A stretch of DNA of 64,000 nucleotides from Candidatus Thorarchaeota archaeon (GTDB taxonomy: Archaea > Asgardarchaeota > Thorarchaeia > Thorarchaeales > Thorarchaeaceae), in contig JAEOUN010000058.1 of the NCBI GenBank assembly GCA_016839245.1, positions 58,197 to 122,196 on the forward strand, written 5' to 3'. Numbering within the stretch: position 1 is the stretch's first letter; each line of letters begins with the position of its first letter. Positions 17,875-26,406 of this stretch are shown here, in pieces. The notes beneath the pieces are model-generated. The model worked only from the letters and a program-made list of their open reading frames with translations. It was not told the origin of the DNA and did no database searches. Position numbers and translations under genes: made by a program.

Positions 17875-18057
17875 TTGATCGATAATTCTCGAAAGAAAGA
17901 GCATCTAAACAGCTGGATGAAGCGACATCCAAAGAAAGTATTGGCTGTTCGCAGGAAATTAGAACATTCTATGCGAGAGATGCAACGTATCAGAAACTTG
18001 TTTTCACATGCCTCTGATAATACCTCACCTGACGATGAAGATAATAGTGGAGAATAG
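17875..18057 (+). CDS. Possible small basic protein, 60 aa, or gene fragment
   Basis: The frame opens after a TGA near 17856 with no ATG; TTG 17875 is the first start. The translation is strongly charged, with SWMKRHPKKVLAVRRKLEHS and then an acidic tail DDEDNSGE. An opposite-strand frame overlaps it entirely (17784-18065) but is rich in Cys, Phe and Arg and less protein-like. It could be a true small gene or the tail of a decayed one. The rest of 17737-18074 shows nothing else. Confidence 0.3.
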   Translation: MIDNSRKKEHLNSWMKRHPKKVLAVRRKLEHSMREMQRIRNLFSHASDNTSPDDEDNSGE

Positions 18058-18074
18058 ATCTCCACTAATTTGTA

Positions 18075-19331
18075 TCATGTTCCTTCAGCATACGCTTTGG
18101 CATATCGCTTCTGTTCTTCTGTCCATTCGTCAATTTGAATTCCCATTGTATGAAGCTTCAACTTTGCTGTTTCTTGGTCAAGTTCTTTTGGAAATTCGTA
18201 CACTCCTGGTTTTAGTTCCTTGCCATATTTTGTGAGCCATATCATTGCATTGAATTGACTACTGAAACTCAGATCCATCACAGAGCTCGGATGTCCTTCG
18301 CTTGCCGCCAGATTTGCAAGCCTGCCCTCTCCAATCAGATAGATAAATCGACCGTCCTTGGTCTCATATTCATCGAGAGCGTTTCTTACCCTTGTCTTGC
18401 TTTTACTTAGAGCCATCAGGTCTGGTTCATTCACTTCAACATTATAATGACCCAGATTTGCTAAGATAGCTCCATTTTTCATTGCGGCAATATGTCGACC
18501 AACGACCACATCCTTCATCCCCGTTGCACTGAGAAAGACATCTCCTAGTGGAGCAGCATCATCCATCTTCATAACTTGATATCCATCCATTCGTGCCTGC
18601 AGTGCTCTAACTGGATCAACTTCAGTCACAATGACATCAGCACCGAGTCCTCTGGCTCTAAAAGCCATACCACGTCCGCAATAGCCATATCCTCCAATAA
18701 CGACGGTCTTCCCTGCAACAAGAATTGCTGTTGCTCTCATAAGGGCGTCGAATGCACTCTGTCCAGTCCCATAGACATTATCGAACAGATGTTTGGTATC
18801 TGCATCATTGACTGCCATGATTGGATATTTCAGAGCTCCATCTTCTGCCATAGCTCTGATACGAATCACACCAGTTGTTGTTTCTTCAGATCCACCATAG
18901 AGATTTGGAATCAACTCCTGATGTTTGTTATGCAGGGTGAATATCAGATCCGCACCATCATCGAGAGTGAGTGTTGGTTTGATCTTCAATGTCTGCTCGA
19001 TACACCAGTAGTACTCTTCAGTGTTCAATCCATGCCATGCAAATACAGGTACATCATTAGCTGCAAGAGCTGCAGCTACCTTGTCATTCGTTGATAATGG
19101 ATTGCATCCTGACCATGCCACTTCTGCACCAGCGGCTCTAAGTGTTTCTACCAAGACTGCGGTTTCCTTTGTTACATGCAAACATCCTGCAATTCTCATT
19201 CCTTTGAGAGGTTTCGTCTTGGAGTATTTCTCACGCAGATGCATTAGAACTGGCATGTGTTTCTCAGCATAATCAATGAGTTGCCTGCCTTCTTCTGCAA
19301 GATTAATGTCTTTGACCTTGTATTCTGTCAT
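18075..19331 (-). CDS. ahcY: S-adenosylhomocysteinase
   Basis: This 418-residue cytosolic enzyme hydrolyses S-adenosylhomocysteine to adenosine and homocysteine, clearing the product of SAM-dependent methylation. The NAD-binding motif GGYGYCGRGMAFRARGLGA is near residue 220. The substrate-domain blocks are GCNPLSTND, TLDDGADLIFTLH and NLGHYNVEV, and the C-terminal PGVYEFPKELDQE precedes a lysine-rich end typical of archaeal enzymes. ATG 19331. It is divergent from the HTH regulator at 19419, which may control it. Confidence 0.96.
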   Translation of the reverse strand: MTEYKVKDINLAEEGRQLIDYAEKHMPVLMHLREKYSKTKPLKGMRIAGCLHVTKETAVLVETLRAAGAEVAWSGCNPLSTNDKVAAALAANDVPVFAWHGLNTEEYYWCIEQTLKIKPTLTLDDGADLIFTLHNKHQELIPNLYGGSEETTTGVIRIRAMAEDGALKYPIMAVNDADTKHLFDNVYGTGQSAFDALMRATAILVAGKTVVIGGYGYCGRGMAFRARGLGADVIVTEVDPVRALQARMDGYQVMKMDDAAPLGDVFLSATGMKDVVVGRHIAAMKNGAILANLGHYNVEVNEPDLMALSKSKTRVRNALDEYETKDGRFIYLIGEGRLANLAASEGHPSSVMDLSFSSQFNAMIWLTKYGKELKPGVYEFPKELDQETAKLKLHTMGIQIDEWTEEQKRYAKAYAEGT

Positions 19332-19418
19332 GATAAATCCCGCAACAAGCTCAAACCGTCAGATATATGAATATTCCATCATAAATGAGAATGAATTGCA
19401 TCGTTGAGGAGAAAAATA

Positions 19419-20357
19419 TTGCAAATTATGCTTTCTGATACTGAACGACTTCTGTTGAGTGCGCTAGTCCAAAATTCACGATACACTCCTGCAACACTTG
19501 GTCATATAATTGGTAAGAGTCGTAACTGGGTTTCACGCTCTATCAAGAGCTTGGTGAAGACCAACATTATCAGAAGCTATACCACCATTATTGACCCCAC
19601 TCAGGTCCCGGGTGCTAGAGGAACGATTCTTTTCATGAAGAGTAATCCAAGAGAAAAGGATGTTAGTACGAGTTTGATGAAAATTGATGAGCTTGAATCT
19701 CTTGATGGGATAGCTGGCGATTTTTCCCTTCTTGGATTCTTTCGATATGATAGTCAAGGTACCTTTGAAGATCTTTTAGACAGGGTCGATAGTATAGTTG
19801 CAAATTCGGGAACCAGTAAATACAATCTTGTACATGTCCTTGCTACGTACAAAATGAATAGCTTTAGAATCAAGCCCACGAGTTCATTACAATCACAGCT
19901 CTCCACAAAAGAGTTGGAACTACTCAGAATAATCTATCGACAGAAACCTACCAGAGAAAATCCTTTTCCTCTCACACAAGATAAGATTGGAACTTTAATG
20001 AGCCCTTACCTAAGTCAACCTGCGGTATCCAAGGTTATCGATAAATTAACCCTGAAGCGAGCAATAGTTGGCTATTCAATAGACATTGACTTTGGCCTTA
20101 TTGGTCTGCCGGTGAAGTTTTTTGTTCGAATCAAAGTGTCCCCGGGAAAAGCCAGCGATATTGCTCAAACTTTGTCAGAACATGATGAAGTCTGGGACCT
20201 ATATCGCACAAGCGAAGATTATAGTCTGCTCGCTATGATTCGTACAGAGAGTATCATCAAATTCAACCAGTTTCTAAGGAAAATGTATGAGCATGATGAT
20301 ATTTTGGATACTCAATCCTACATCTCTCTGGAAGAGTGGTTCATACCCTTTCATTGA
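19419..20357 (+). CDS. Two-HTH Lrp/AsnC-like transcriptional regulator
   Basis: This protein of about 312 residues appears to have a duplicated layout. A winged helix (RLLLSALVQNSRYTPATLGH, then GKSRNWVSRSIKSLV) is followed by a small ligand-like domain. A second winged helix (KIGTLMSPYLSQPAVSKVID) is followed by a second beta-alpha domain (PVKFFVRIKVSPGKASDIAQ). The pattern resembles tandem AsnC/Lrp modules. Start is TTG 19419, with GGAG 7 nt upstream, or ATG 19428. It is divergent from ahcY across about 90 bp, so control of SAH turnover or of itself is plausible. Its 3' end overlaps the convergent membrane gene by 17 bp. Confidence 0.7.
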   Translation: MQIMLSDTERLLLSALVQNSRYTPATLGHIIGKSRNWVSRSIKSLVKTNIIRSYTTIIDPTQVPGARGTILFMKSNPREKDVSTSLMKIDELESLDGIAGDFSLLGFFRYDSQGTFEDLLDRVDSIVANSGTSKYNLVHVLATYKMNSFRIKPTSSLQSQLSTKELELLRIIYRQKPTRENPFPLTQDKIGTLMSPYLSQPAVSKVIDKLTLKRAIVGYSIDIDFGLIGLPVKFFVRIKVSPGKASDIAQTLSEHDEVWDLYRTSEDYSLLAMIRTESIIKFNQFLRKMYEHDDILDTQSYISLEEWFIPFH

Positions 20358-20937
20358 TATTCTGATCATTTGGTTCACCAATCCAATGTCTACACCATAA
20401 GTTGCCCTTGGACTGCAGATGAGCAAGTATCACAATCCAGATTACTATCATTATGATGTGCATTAGTAATCTCGCTATGAGAAATGCAGTTTCTAATGCG
20501 TACCATTGCATGAATAAGAGAACTAGTGGTCCTACCACAGCGTCAGGATTGATCCATGGCCAAAGAATTGGATTATACCAGTGCATGGGATAGTCTAGAA
20601 TCAAATGTGATAATATTCCAATGACACAAGAAAAAACCATCCACCGTGAAATTCTGCAGTAATCATTCAACGCGTTCCTATCCACTTTGAAGATATTCGA
20701 GATAATTGGAGTATAGAGAAAGCGAGTTAACACGATTGCAAGAAGAGTCCCTATTGTCAATCCACCAACAAGACTGTGCAAGATGAAGTGGTCTCTAAGG
20801 TTACTGAAAAACACCCACATGACTGGCACTTCGATGTCTGGAATGAAGGAACCGACTACGAGTGCGGGCAGTGAAAACCTCCTGTCTGTCTTATGGATAA
20901 TGAATGCAGATGGATAGTGCAGCGGTGTAACTGGCAT
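20341..20937 (-). CDS. DUF4184-like membrane protein
   Basis: This 198-residue polytopic protein begins MPVTPLHYPSAFIIHKTDRR and continues FSLPALVVGSFIPDIEVPVM. The opening TPLHYP and the later His and Asp in HFILHSL and LSHLILDYPMHW fit the DUF4184/zinc-dependent membrane hydrolase-like pattern. Five or six transmembrane helices are visible. Start ATG 20937 is supported by the conserved opening. It converges on and overlaps the regulator gene by 17 bp. Function of the family is unsettled. Confidence 0.7.
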   Translation of the reverse strand: MPVTPLHYPSAFIIHKTDRRFSLPALVVGSFIPDIEVPVMWVFFSNLRDHFILHSLVGGLTIGTLLAIVLTRFLYTPIISNIFKVDRNALNDYCRISRWMVFSCVIGILSHLILDYPMHWYNPILWPWINPDAVVGPLVLLFMQWYALETAFLIARLLMHIIMIVIWIVILAHLQSKGNLWCRHWIGEPNDQNINERV

Positions 20938-21061
20938 TGTTGTTCAGTGACTAATATGGTAAGAAGTATGGTTTTGATATTTTCTAATGACAAATCCGTG
21001 TACGCTGTTATTACGATACTCTTAAAGAGTCAGAAGAAAATCATCAATTTAAGGTGGCAAA

Positions 21062-21589
21062 ATGGGCCTTTACGAATTTGATGGCAAGAGACCTAAGATT
21101 GACCCGGAAGCCTATGTTTCTCCACGAGCATCTCTCATTGGTGACATTGAAATCGGACCTGATTCAAGCATATGGGAATTTGCAGTGCTTCGAGCAGATA
21201 TGAATTATATTCGAGTTGGAAAAGGTACATCAATCCAAGATAATGCTACAGTGCATACTACGGTGACAAACCATACAATCATTGGTGATTATGTAACTGC
21301 AGGTCATAACTGCGTGATACATGCATGCGAGATTGGCGATCGGACTGTTGTAGGGATGGGTTCAATTGTTCTTGATGGTGCGAAGGTAGGAAATGACTGC
21401 GTGATTGGAGCTGGTTCTGTAGTGACTAATGGCAGCATAATTCCTGATGGATGTCTTGTTCTAGGAATTCCCGGAAAGATTGTAAAGGAAGTGCCTGAAG
21501 AACTCAGAGAATCCTTTCTCGTGGGAGCTAGGCTATATGTGGAACTTGGCAAGACTCACAAGAATTCAGAACCTGGTAAAAAGCCCTAG
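21062..21589 (+). CDS. Gamma-carbonic anhydrase-like left-handed beta-helix protein
   Basis: This 175-residue hexapeptide-repeat protein forms a left-handed beta-helix trimer in its family. Repeats such as ASLIGDIEIGPDSSIW and SIVLDGAKVGNDCVIGAG are clear. The three zinc His are present: DNATVH and GHNCVIH. These mark the CamH/PaaY-type gamma-carbonic anhydrase group, which lacks the acidic loop of Methanosarcina Cam. It may hydrate CO2 or act as an acyl-CoA thioesterase-like protein. AAGGTGG lies just before ATG 21062. In this anaerobe, CO2 supply to carboxylating 2-oxoacid enzymes is a reasonable role. Confidence 0.88.
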   Translation: MGLYEFDGKRPKIDPEAYVSPRASLIGDIEIGPDSSIWEFAVLRADMNYIRVGKGTSIQDNATVHTTVTNHTIIGDYVTAGHNCVIHACEIGDRTVVGMGSIVLDGAKVGNDCVIGAGSVVTNGSIIPDGCLVLGIPGKIVKEVPEELRESFLVGARLYVELGKTHKNSEPGKKP

Positions 21590-21682
21590 ATACCATCCAT
21601 ATTAATGCCTGCTCACATGACCCACCTTTGAAATTATCTGACTTGATTAAGAGAAGCTGTATCTTCTCTTTGACTTTAAAGT

Positions 21683-22312
21683 TCACTCGAAAATTTTCAA
21701 GAGTCTGTAACCCTGAAATGCTGACCATAGCACTAAAGCATACACTGCAAGTTTTTGCCATGCAGCAGTACCAAACCACTCGGACATGACTCCAAACATT
21801 GCAATTATATGAAGAACACACACTATAACAACAACGAATCCAATCAGTGCGTAAATGTTCCCGAAATCTTTCTTCATGATGATTGCGATTGAATAGAAGA
21901 GAATTCCCAGCATTATGAGTATAAAGAAGAGTCTTGTTGTAAGACCATGAATGTCTGGATACACATTGCCTGCAAAAATGGCAAGTGCAGAGAGATTTGG
22001 CGCAGATGCAACACCTAAGATAGTGCCCAACCAACTTAGACCTTTCAACGTTGATGTTTTTGTAAATTCTGTTCGCATTACAAACAAGAATGGAACAAGA
22101 CACACTGCAGCACCAGTGCATGCAGTTACAAAGAGAGCGTAATTCAGCAATGAGGGTGTACTGTTTATCACTGTCTGACCCAATGAACTAAAGGAATATT
22201 CAAGAAATGAATATCCCCCTGGATAAGTCAGCATGGCAATGAATGTGACAACAACAAAAATGATGCCAGTAAGTATTCCCAGATATGCACCAATTTTTTT
22301 CCATGAAACCAT
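21683..22312 (-). CDS. DUF998-like membrane protein
   Basis: This 209-residue protein has six predicted transmembrane helices. TYPGGYSFLEYSFSSLG after the first helix is the signature of DUF998 family membrane proteins. The start is set at ATG 22312 (MVSWKKIGAYLG), with AGGTG 6 nt upstream; GTG 22321 overlaps that site and is less likely. Its function is unknown, and neighbours give no operon. Confidence 0.75.
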   Translation of the reverse strand: MVSWKKIGAYLGILTGIIFVVVTFIAMLTYPGGYSFLEYSFSSLGQTVINSTPSLLNYALFVTACTGAAVCLVPFLFVMRTEFTKTSTLKGLSWLGTILGVASAPNLSALAIFAGNVYPDIHGLTTRLFFILIMLGILFYSIAIIMKKDFGNIYALIGFVVVIVCVLHIIAMFGVMSEWFGTAAWQKLAVYALVLWSAFQGYRLLKIFE

Positions 22313-22506
22313 TTTGAACACCTATATTTGATAATTTAGAATGGTCTTTATTTCTAAGCTTTACTTCTTAATAAATTAAAGGAAGAATAAAGTAAATACA
22401 AAATGAAATATCGTAGAATGCACGACCTGCTGCTGAAGATTGAAAATATGGGAAAGATTCTAAATTGTCATTGCAGTTGAAATCATGCAGTGTATACTCA
22501 TGTAGA

Positions 22507-24285
22507 TTATCTCTCGGATGAGTCACTTAATCTCTTCTTTATTTCCGCTTCACGGAGTTCTCTTCTGAGTACTTTGCCAATATTACTCATTGGCAAGCTA
22601 TCTACAATCTCAACTTCTCTTGGACGTTTGTAACCCGCCATCCTTTCTCGCGACCACTCGATGAATTCCTCTGGTGTTGCAGTTACGCCATCTTTTAGTA
22701 TTATGAATACTTTAACAAACTCGTTACTTGGATCACCATGTCTTGGTATTCCAACGGCTGCTGCCATTTTTACTTTCGGATGCATGAAGAGGATGTCCTC
22801 TATTTCCCTCGGATATGCTTTCATTCCACCTACGTTGACCATCTCTTTCTTCCTATCACTGATGTATGTGTACCCATTCTCATCCATATATCCTAGATCA
22901 CCAGTAAGGAAGAATTGCTTTTCATTGAATTCGCGCATGACACTCGCAGTCTCTTCAGGTTTCTGCCAATAGCCTTTGAATACCTGTGGGCCATGGATGG
23001 CAATCTCTCCGATCTCTCCAACTGGCATCTCTCTTGTTCCAGTATCCATATCCACAATCTTACAAATTGTATCTGCGATAGGAAGACCAATAGAACCGAA
23101 TTTACGATACTTTCTGTTGGTTGGATTGATGTGAGTTACTGGAGAGGTCTCTGTGAGACCATACCCCTCAAAGAGAAGTGTGCCTGTAACTTCTTCGAAT
23201 GACTTTGCGACCTCAGGAGGAAGTGGAGCTGCTCCTGAACTACAGATTGCCACAGAAGAGAGGTCATATTTGTTCACATCAGGATGACTCGCAATAGCTG
23301 CGTATAGTGCAGGTACGCAATTCAGACCGGTCCCCCTATTATTTGACAATTCACGTAGTAAATCAGAGAGTGGTGGCTTTCCAGATCGAGGGTCTGGAAT
23401 ACAGACGAGTTTTCCTGCATACAATGTGGCCATTAGCATTGTAAGTGTTAATCCGTAGGAATGATACCATGGAACAGCTCCCACAAAGACCTCTTCCCCA
23501 TATCGAACTCCTCCAGACCTTGCGGTATCTCCTTGTTCCAAGTGGACCCAATCGACGATTTGAAGTACATTAGAAATTAAATTATAATGAGTCAGCTCTG
23601 CTCCCTTGGGAGTTCCTGTTGTCCCTCCTGTGTATATCAAAACAGCAGTATCCATGGGATTGATGTCTACATCAGGAGCTCGAGGCTCACAGGTTGAAAG
23701 GATATCCTCATAAAAAACAGTTTTGTCTTCCTCATAATATGGGCTCTTTGGTATCTTGCCTAGAAGACTGCCAAGTATTGCCTTTGATTTTGATAAATAT
23801 GGTTTCACGCTGCATATGATAACGGTGTGTACCTTGGTGCCTTTGATTGCCTCATAGCATATCGGAGTAAAGGTTGGATGATCCAGTGCAAAGACTATTT
23901 TTGCTTCGGTATCTTTTAGTTGATAGTTCAACTCGCCCGCCTTGTAAAGCGGATTGCATGTCACTACTTTTGCACCTGTCTTTAAAACACCAAAGAACGC
24001 CTCGGGGAATTGAGGAACATTTGGAAGGAATATTGCGACTCCATCTCCTTCTTTGATATTCTTGCTAACAAGGAAATTTGCTATCCTATCCGCATGGTCT
24101 TTGGCTTCAGCAAATGTTAGAGTCCTATCCATGAAGACCGTATATGGTAGATGACCGCTTTTCTGTGCAGCTCTATCAAGGCTTGCAAAAAGAGGTTCCA
24201 TTGGATAATCTATTGTTTTTTGAGCATGTTTTGGCCATGCTGGACTTGATTGCCAATACTTCTCATCCAATTTTTTTAACTCCAC
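22507..24285 (-). CDS. Acyl-CoA synthetase (AMP-forming), paralogue 1
   Basis: This 592-residue ANL-superfamily ligase activates a carboxylic acid to acyl-AMP and then acyl-CoA. The P-loop-like motif is YTGGTTGTPKGAELTH near residue 218. FEGYGLTETSPVTHINP, YFLTGDLGYMDENGYTYISD-type A8 hinge residues and the C-terminal catalytic-Lys region SNIGKVLRREL follow. Sequence favours long- or medium-chain or aromatic acids, but the specificity cannot be read. GTG 24285 starts MELKKLDEKYW. It lies 180 bp downstream of a close paralogue on the same strand. Confidence 0.92.
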   Translation of the reverse strand: MELKKLDEKYWQSSPAWPKHAQKTIDYPMEPLFASLDRAAQKSGHLPYTVFMDRTLTFAEAKDHADRIANFLVSKNIKEGDGVAIFLPNVPQFPEAFFGVLKTGAKVVTCNPLYKAGELNYQLKDTEAKIVFALDHPTFTPICYEAIKGTKVHTVIICSVKPYLSKSKAILGSLLGKIPKSPYYEEDKTVFYEDILSTCEPRAPDVDINPMDTAVLIYTGGTTGTPKGAELTHYNLISNVLQIVDWVHLEQGDTARSGGVRYGEEVFVGAVPWYHSYGLTLTMLMATLYAGKLVCIPDPRSGKPPLSDLLRELSNNRGTGLNCVPALYAAIASHPDVNKYDLSSVAICSSGAAPLPPEVAKSFEEVTGTLLFEGYGLTETSPVTHINPTNRKYRKFGSIGLPIADTICKIVDMDTGTREMPVGEIGEIAIHGPQVFKGYWQKPEETASVMREFNEKQFFLTGDLGYMDENGYTYISDRKKEMVNVGGMKAYPREIEDILFMHPKVKMAAAVGIPRHGDPSNEFVKVFIILKDGVTATPEEFIEWSRERMAGYKRPREVEIVDSLPMSNIGKVLRRELREAEIKKRLSDSSER

Positions 24286-24435
24286 TCTTTATCATATGAA
24301 TCTAAATCTCTTCTTTTCATCTATAGATGCAGTTCCTCATATTTTTTGAGGTCCACTTGTGAATCAGAGTCGGGGCATTTTGGATGGTGTCATCTCATTA
24401 AAATCAAACCAATTATAGGTTATAAAGAGATGAGC

Positions 24436-24457
24436 GACGAGAGTCAATACTCTCGTC
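24436..24457 (-). terminator. Hairpin after acyl-CoA synthetase 2
   Basis: GACGAGAGT and ACTCTCGTC form a perfect 9-bp stem with a CAAT loop. It sits 9 bp past the stop of the 24466 gene on the minus strand, so it probably ends that transcript or processes its 3' end. Confidence 0.55.
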
Positions 24458-24465
24458 AAATTGAT

Positions 24466-26217
24466 CTATGCCAATCCTCTCTTCTCTAGCTCTTTTGCAC
24501 GAAGTTCTCTTCTGAGAACCTTGCCCGCAGTACTCACTGGAAGACTATTGACTATCTCGACTTCTCGCGGTCTCTTGTAGCCAGCTAACTTCTCTTTTGC
24601 CCAAGCGACAATCTCGTCTGGTGTTGCAGACTGCCCATCTTTGAGTACAACGAAGGCCTTAACGAACTCGTTACCAGTGTCATCGCCTTTCGGGACTCCA
24701 ATGGCTGCTGCCATGGCTATGGCTGGGTGTTCATACAATGTGTCTTCAATCTCTCGTGGATATGCTTTGAGACCTCCAACATTTACCATGTCCTTTTTTC
24801 TGTCAGAGATTACAAAGAAACCATCTTCATCCATATGACCAATATCGCCCGTGAGGAAGTACCTTTTTCCATCAATCTCACGAAAGACAGCTCCCGTTTC
24901 TTCTGGTCTGTTCCAATACCCTTTGAAGACCTGTGGTCCATTGACAGCAATCTCACCAGTTTCACCTTGTGACATTACCTTATTTCCTGTTTCCATATCC
25001 AAAATAACTGCATGAGTGTCAGGAATAGGGACTCCTATAGAACCAAATTTCCTGAGATTGGTGAGTGATGGATTAGCATGAGTCATTGGAGACGTTTCAG
25101 TCAATCCATAACCTTCAAAGACGATTGCTCCTGTAGCTGCTTCGAAGTTCTTTGCTAATTCTGGTGGCAAAGGTGCTGCACCAGATCCACATGCCTTAAT
25201 CGAGGATAAGTCATATTTTGCCACATCAGGATGATTCACCATGCCTGCATATAGAGCAGGGACACAGTGCATTACAGTTCCCTTGTATTTCTGGACATCC
25301 GCAAGTAATTCTGAAAGTGGCGGTTTTCCAGCTCGTGGGTCTGGAATACAAATGACTGCACTCCCCATCAGATAGGATGCAATCATAGTGAGAGTCAAGC
25401 CGTAGCTATGATACCATGGAAGTGCTCCAACGTAGATGTCCTCACCGGGCTTTAACTTCTCAGGTGTTCCTCCGTTAGGTGGTTCTAGTTGAACCCATTC
25501 ATCAATCTGCATAACATTCGAGTATAGATTACGATGTGTCAACATAGCACCCTTGGGTGTTCCAGTAGTTCCCCCAGTGTAGAGAATAAGTGCTAGGTCC
25601 TCTCTTGGATCTATCTTAACATCGGGAACCTTTGGTTCGTATTCCACTACTATGTTATCATAGAAGAAGGTCCTCTCTTCTTCATAATAAGGACTCTTCG
25701 GTATCTTTCCTATGAGTCCACCAATGAAGGCCTTTGCCTTTGGCAAGAAGCTCTTTACGCTACATACTACCACAGTTTCGACGTATGTGCCTTTAATTGC
25801 CTCGAATGTTGTGGGTGTGAATCTCTTATCATCCATACAAAATACAGCTTTCACACCAGCATCTTTGAGTTGGAAGTTCAATTCTCCCGTTGTATATGAT
25901 GGATTACACGTGACTGCGATAGCACCTGTCTTCAAAATTCCAAAGAAAATTGGTGGATATTGAGGTAGGTTTGGTAAAAAGATTGCTACCCTATCTCCCT
26001 TCTCTATTCCTCTCTTGACCAGGAAATTTGCAATCCTGTCAGCATGGTCTTTAACCTCAGCAAAAGTCTTTGATACGCCCGCCCACAGTGTGGATGGTCG
26101 ATCAGGATGATCCTTTGCCGCTTTATCAAGCAATGCAAATAGTGGTTCATCTGGATAATCAAGTGTCTTCTTGACTGTTGATGGCCATCTATTCTTATGC
26201 CATAGTTCTTCTTTCAG
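24466..26217 (-). CDS. Acyl-CoA synthetase (AMP-forming), paralogue 2, non-ATG start
   Basis: This AMP-forming ligase of about 583 residues is paralogous to its downstream neighbour. It has YTGGTTGTPKGAMLTH, FEGYGLTETSPMTHANP and STAGKVLRREL with the catalytic Lys. The N-terminus needs care. The first common start (TTG 26133) would delete about 28 residues that align with the paralogue (WPSTVKKTLDYPDEPLFAL). The open frame extends to CTG 26217 or ATT 26223, and GGAGAGGAG lies 6 nt before the CTG. It therefore probably uses a rare start. Its product may feed the dehydratase or reductase genes divergently encoded at 26407. Confidence 0.9.
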   Translation of the reverse strand: MKEELWHKNRWPSTVKKTLDYPDEPLFALLDKAAKDHPDRPSTLWAGVSKTFAEVKDHADRIANFLVKRGIEKGDRVAIFLPNLPQYPPIFFGILKTGAIAVTCNPSYTTGELNFQLKDAGVKAVFCMDDKRFTPTTFEAIKGTYVETVVVCSVKSFLPKAKAFIGGLIGKIPKSPYYEEERTFFYDNIVVEYEPKVPDVKIDPREDLALILYTGGTTGTPKGAMLTHRNLYSNVMQIDEWVQLEPPNGGTPEKLKPGEDIYVGALPWYHSYGLTLTMIASYLMGSAVICIPDPRAGKPPLSELLADVQKYKGTVMHCVPALYAGMVNHPDVAKYDLSSIKACGSGAAPLPPELAKNFEAATGAIVFEGYGLTETSPMTHANPSLTNLRKFGSIGVPIPDTHAVILDMETGNKVMSQGETGEIAVNGPQVFKGYWNRPEETGAVFREIDGKRYFLTGDIGHMDEDGFFVISDRKKDMVNVGGLKAYPREIEDTLYEHPAIAMAAAIGVPKGDDTGNEFVKAFVVLKDGQSATPDEIVAWAKEKLAGYKRPREVEIVNSLPVSTAGKVLRRELRAKELEKRGLA

Positions 26218-26406
26218 AGTAATCTCCTCTCCTTCTCATCTATTTTCCTATTAAGAGTTAAATTAATACAAAGTATAGCAATATATCTTAGCTTTCGCTG
26301 CTCATATTTCCTTCTACTCGAAAAAAATGATGGTTTAGCGTAACAAATAAGATGCAGCGCGTTAGTATTTTATCATTAGGTTTACATCAAACTCGAGGGA
26401 GAGATA

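Noticed and set aside
17784..18065. Minus-strand frame of 93 codons
   Set aside because: Unusual Cys/Phe/Arg-rich composition, no ribosome site, and antisense to a more protein-like plus-strand frame.
22507..26217. Tandem acyl-CoA synthetases as an assembly duplication
   Set aside because: The two differ throughout in protein sequence, including loops and starts, so they are true paralogues.
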